Of a stretch of DNA of 64,000 bases, positions 61,931 through 64,000 are shown in pieces. The DNA lies in contig NW_027488696.1 of the NCBI RefSeq assembly GCF_050948215.1, positions 124,001 to 188,000 on the forward strand, in the 5' to 3' direction. The notes under the pieces are model-generated. The model was not told where the DNA came from, made no database searches, and saw only the letters and a program-made list of their open reading frames with translations. A program made the position numbers and the translations under genes. Source of the stretch: Halictus rubicundus. Taxonomy: Eukaryota > Arthropoda > Insecta > Hymenoptera > Halictidae. Every line of letters starts with the position of its first letter. Within the stretch, counting starts at the first letter, position 1.

Positions 61931-64000
61931 CTATCCTCTATCCTATCCTATCCTCTATTATATCCTATCCTCTATCCTATCCTATCCTCCATTATATCCT
62001 ATCCTCTATCCTATAATATCATCTATCCTATCCTCTATCCTATCCGATCCTCTATCCTATCCTATCCTCTATTCTATCTAATCCACTATCCTATCCTATC
62101 CTCTATCCTATCCAATCCACTATCCTATCCTATCCTGTATCCTATCCTATCCTCTATTCAATCCTGTCCTCTATCCTATCCTATCCTCCATCCTATCCTA
62201 TCCTCTATCCTATCCTATCCTCAATCCTATCCTATCCACTATCCTAGCCTATCCTCTATCCTATTCTATTCTCTATCATATCCAATCCACTGCCCTATCC
62301 TATCCTATTCTCTATCCTATCCTATCCTCTGTCCTCTCCTATCCTCTATCCGATCCTATCCTCTATTATACCTATCCTCTATACTATCCTATCCTCTATC
62401 CTATCCTATCCTCAATCGTATCCTATCCACTATCCTATCCTATGCTCTATCCTATTCTATACTATATCCTATCCAATCCACTATCCTATCCTATCCTATC
62501 CTCTATACTATCCTCTATCCTATCCTATCCTCTATCCTATCCTATCCTCTATCCTATCCTATTCTCTATCGTATCCTATCCTCTATCCTATCCTATCCTC
62601 TAGCCTATGCTATCCTCTATCCTATCCTATCCTTTATCCCATCCTATCCTGTATCGTATGCTATCCTCTATCGTCTCCTGTGCTCCATTCTATCCCATCC
62701 TCTATCCTATCCTATCCTCTATCCTATCCTATCCTCTATCCGATCCTATCCTCTATTCTATCCTCTATCCTATCCTATCCTCTATCCTATCGTATCATCT
62801 ATCCTATCCTATCCTCTATACTATCCAATCCCCTATCCAATCCCCTATCCTATCCTCTATCCGATCCTATCCTCTATTATATCCTATCCTCTATCCTACA
62901 CTATCCTCCATCCTATTATTTCCACGATCCTATCCTATCCTCTATCCTATCCAATCCCCTATCCTATCCTCTATCCGATCCTATCCTCTATCCTATCCTC
63001 TATCCTATCAAATCCCCTATCCTATCCTCTATCCGATCCTATCCTCTATCCTATCCTCTATCCTATCCTATCCTCTATCCTATACTATCCTCTATCCTAT
63101 CCTATCCTCTATCCTATCCTATCCTCTATCCTATCCTATCCTCTATCCTATCCTATCCTCTATCCTATGCTATCCTCTATCCTATCCAATCCACTATCCT
63201 ATCCTTTCCTCTATCCTATCATGTCCTCTGTCCTATGCAATCCATTATGCTATCCTCTATCCGATCCTATCCTCTATTATATCCTATCTTCTATCCTATC
63301 CTATCCTCCATCCTATCCTATCCTCTATCCTATCCTATCCTCTATCCTATCCAATCCACTATCCTATTCTTTCCTCTATCCTATCATATCCTCTGTCCTA
63401 TGCAATCCATTATCCTATCCTCTAACCGATCCTATCCTCTATTATATCCTATCCTCTATCCTATCCTATCCTCCATCCTATCCTATCCTCTATCCTATCC
63501 TATCCTCAATCCTATCCTATCCTCTATCCTATCCTATCCTCTATACTATCCAATCCCCTACCCAATCCTCTATCCTCTCCTCTATCCCGTCCTATCCTCA
63601 ATCCTATCCTATCCTCTATTCTATCATATCCTGTATCCTATCCTATCCTCTATTCTATCCTATCCTCTATCGTCTCCTGTCCTCTATCCTATCCAATCCC
63701 CTATCCTATCCTCTACTGTCTCCTATCCTCTATCCTATCCAATCCCCTATCCGATACTCTATCCTATCCTATCCTCTATCCTATCCTATCCTCAATCCTA
63801 TCCTATCCTCTATCCTATCCAATCCACTATCCTATCCTATCCTCTATCCTATCATATCCTCTGTCCTATCCAGTCCCCTATCCTATCCTCTATTATATCC
63901 TATCCTCTATTATATCCTATCCTCTATCCTATTATATCCTCCATCCTATCCTATCCTCTATCCTATCCTATCCTCAATCCTATCCTATCCACTATCCTAT
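61931..64000 (+). repeat. Right end of window, core-like modules running off the edge
   Basis: 62,207-62,990 resembles 53.59-54.54 kb (offset 8,625, then 8,448 at CTCTAGCC, TAG at 62,601), with about 177 bp of CATATCC / CCACGTTCC units missing near 62.51 kb. The GCAATCCATTAT pair (63.24 and 63.40 kb) and the following 0.6 kb resemble 20.9-21.6 kb, with CTACTGTCTCC replacing CTATTGTCTCC at about 63.71 kb. The repeat is still in progress at base 64,000. Confidence 0.75.

Larger units (their letters stand above)
1..64000. repeat. Satellite array with 17-bp base unit, spanning the whole window
   Basis: Every stretch of the window is made of CTATC pentamers interrupted by CTCTATC heptamers. The dominant 7+5+5 arrangement is CTCTATCCTATCCTATC (7 C, 7 T, 3 A, 0 G); 12-bp and 22-bp arrangements occur where one pentamer is missing or added. 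Variant units carry scattered substitutions that recur in the same order in distant places, which shows higher-order repeats. All recognisable copies have the pyrimidine-rich strand on top; I found no inverted block. No unique sequence, gene, RNA gene or transposon end is visible. Simple tandem satellites of this length are typical of eukaryotic heterochromatin. I do not recognise the family and cannot assign a species. The array runs off both ends of the window. Confidence 0.97.

Noticed and set aside
425..63425. Dozens of forward open reading frames of 70-4,250 codons as protein-coding genes
   Set aside because: All translate the same I/L/S/Y/P cycle, overlap each other in all three forward frames, start at chance ATG variants and end at chance stop variants. 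The pattern follows from a stop-free unit of 17 bp, so no CDS is annotated.
1..64000. Telomeric repeat (CCTAT resembles the insect-type CCTAA pentamer)
   Set aside because: The pentamer differs by one base, is interrupted every 17 bp by CTCT, and is organised into multi-kilobase higher-order repeats. CCTAACC appears only as scattered variants and no array end is present.
1..64000. CRISPR array
   Set aside because: There are no unique spacers between constant repeats. The variation is point variants of one unit, and no cas gene is present.
1..64000. Bkm-type GATA repeat or a run of GATA-factor sites
   Set aside because: The bottom strand has GATA in each pentamer, but it is preceded by G (GGATAG), which does not fit WGATAR. 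Only some variants (CTATCATATCC gives TGATAG) fit. The unit is also not a pure tetranucleotide.
1..64000. tRNA, rRNA or other structured RNA genes
   Set aside because: The top strand is nearly devoid of G, so G-C stems cannot form on it, and no conserved RNA gene box is visible on either strand.
1..64000. Transposon or LTR insertions as the source of length polymorphism
   Set aside because: The length differences I compared are made of the same satellite units. No terminal repeats, target-site duplications or transposase/reverse transcriptase sequence were seen.

Overview
The window is one uninterrupted block of tandemly repeated satellite DNA. I find no protein-coding gene, RNA gene, transposon, CRISPR array or unique sequence in it. 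The given strand is almost free of G and is built from the pentamer CTATC and the heptamer CTCTATC. The commonest combination, 7+5+5, gives a 17-bp unit, CTCTATCCTATCCTATC; 12-bp (7+5) and 22-bp (7+5+5+5) variants are interspersed. Point variants such as CCGATCC, CCAATCCCC, CCACGATCC, CGTCTCCTGTCC and TGGTATGCT mark particular units and allow longer repeats to be traced. All recognisable copies lie in the same orientation. This is what a constitutive-heterochromatin (pericentromeric, subtelomeric or sex/B chromosome) satellite of a eukaryote looks like. I cannot name the organism from the sequence.

Layout. (i) 1-4,981 is a heterogeneous flank of short modules duplicated at 0.8-1.9 kb distances. 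(ii) 4,982-18,140 holds two copies of a multi-kilobase higher-order repeat with a period of about 7.4-8.2 kb, separated by an anchor block (about 10.2-12.5 kb) that recurs at 18.7-20.5 kb and 30.9-33 kb. (iii) 19,873-25,702 is a 2.92-kb tandem duplication. (iv) 25,703-31,710 contains smaller nested duplications: 757 bp in direct tandem, and 1.18 kb at a spacing of 1,686 bp. (v) 31,711-56,640 is the most homogenised core: two 10.5-kb copies (34,781-45,332 and 46,055-56,640) at a period of 11.27-11.31 kb, each with nested 1.4-kb and 3.56/2.5-kb repeats. (vi) 56,641-64,000 is a mosaic of shorter copies, including a 3 x 189-bp array. The satellite continues past both window ends.

Very long open reading frames exist on the given strand, the longest being 4,250 codons at 43,382-56,134. 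They follow from the repeat arithmetic. The unit contains no stop triplet, and because 17 is not a multiple of 3 all three forward frames read the same 17-residue cycle. The opposite strand has TAG in every pentamer. I therefore annotate no CDS. The content of interest is the record of satellite evolution: gains and losses in multiples of 17 bp or 5 bp, chimeric junctions, nested diagnostic substitutions that order the duplications, and strong strand asymmetry with regularly spaced GG pairs on the complementary strand. Copy boundaries were read by eye from landmark variants and are generally good to a few tens of bases.
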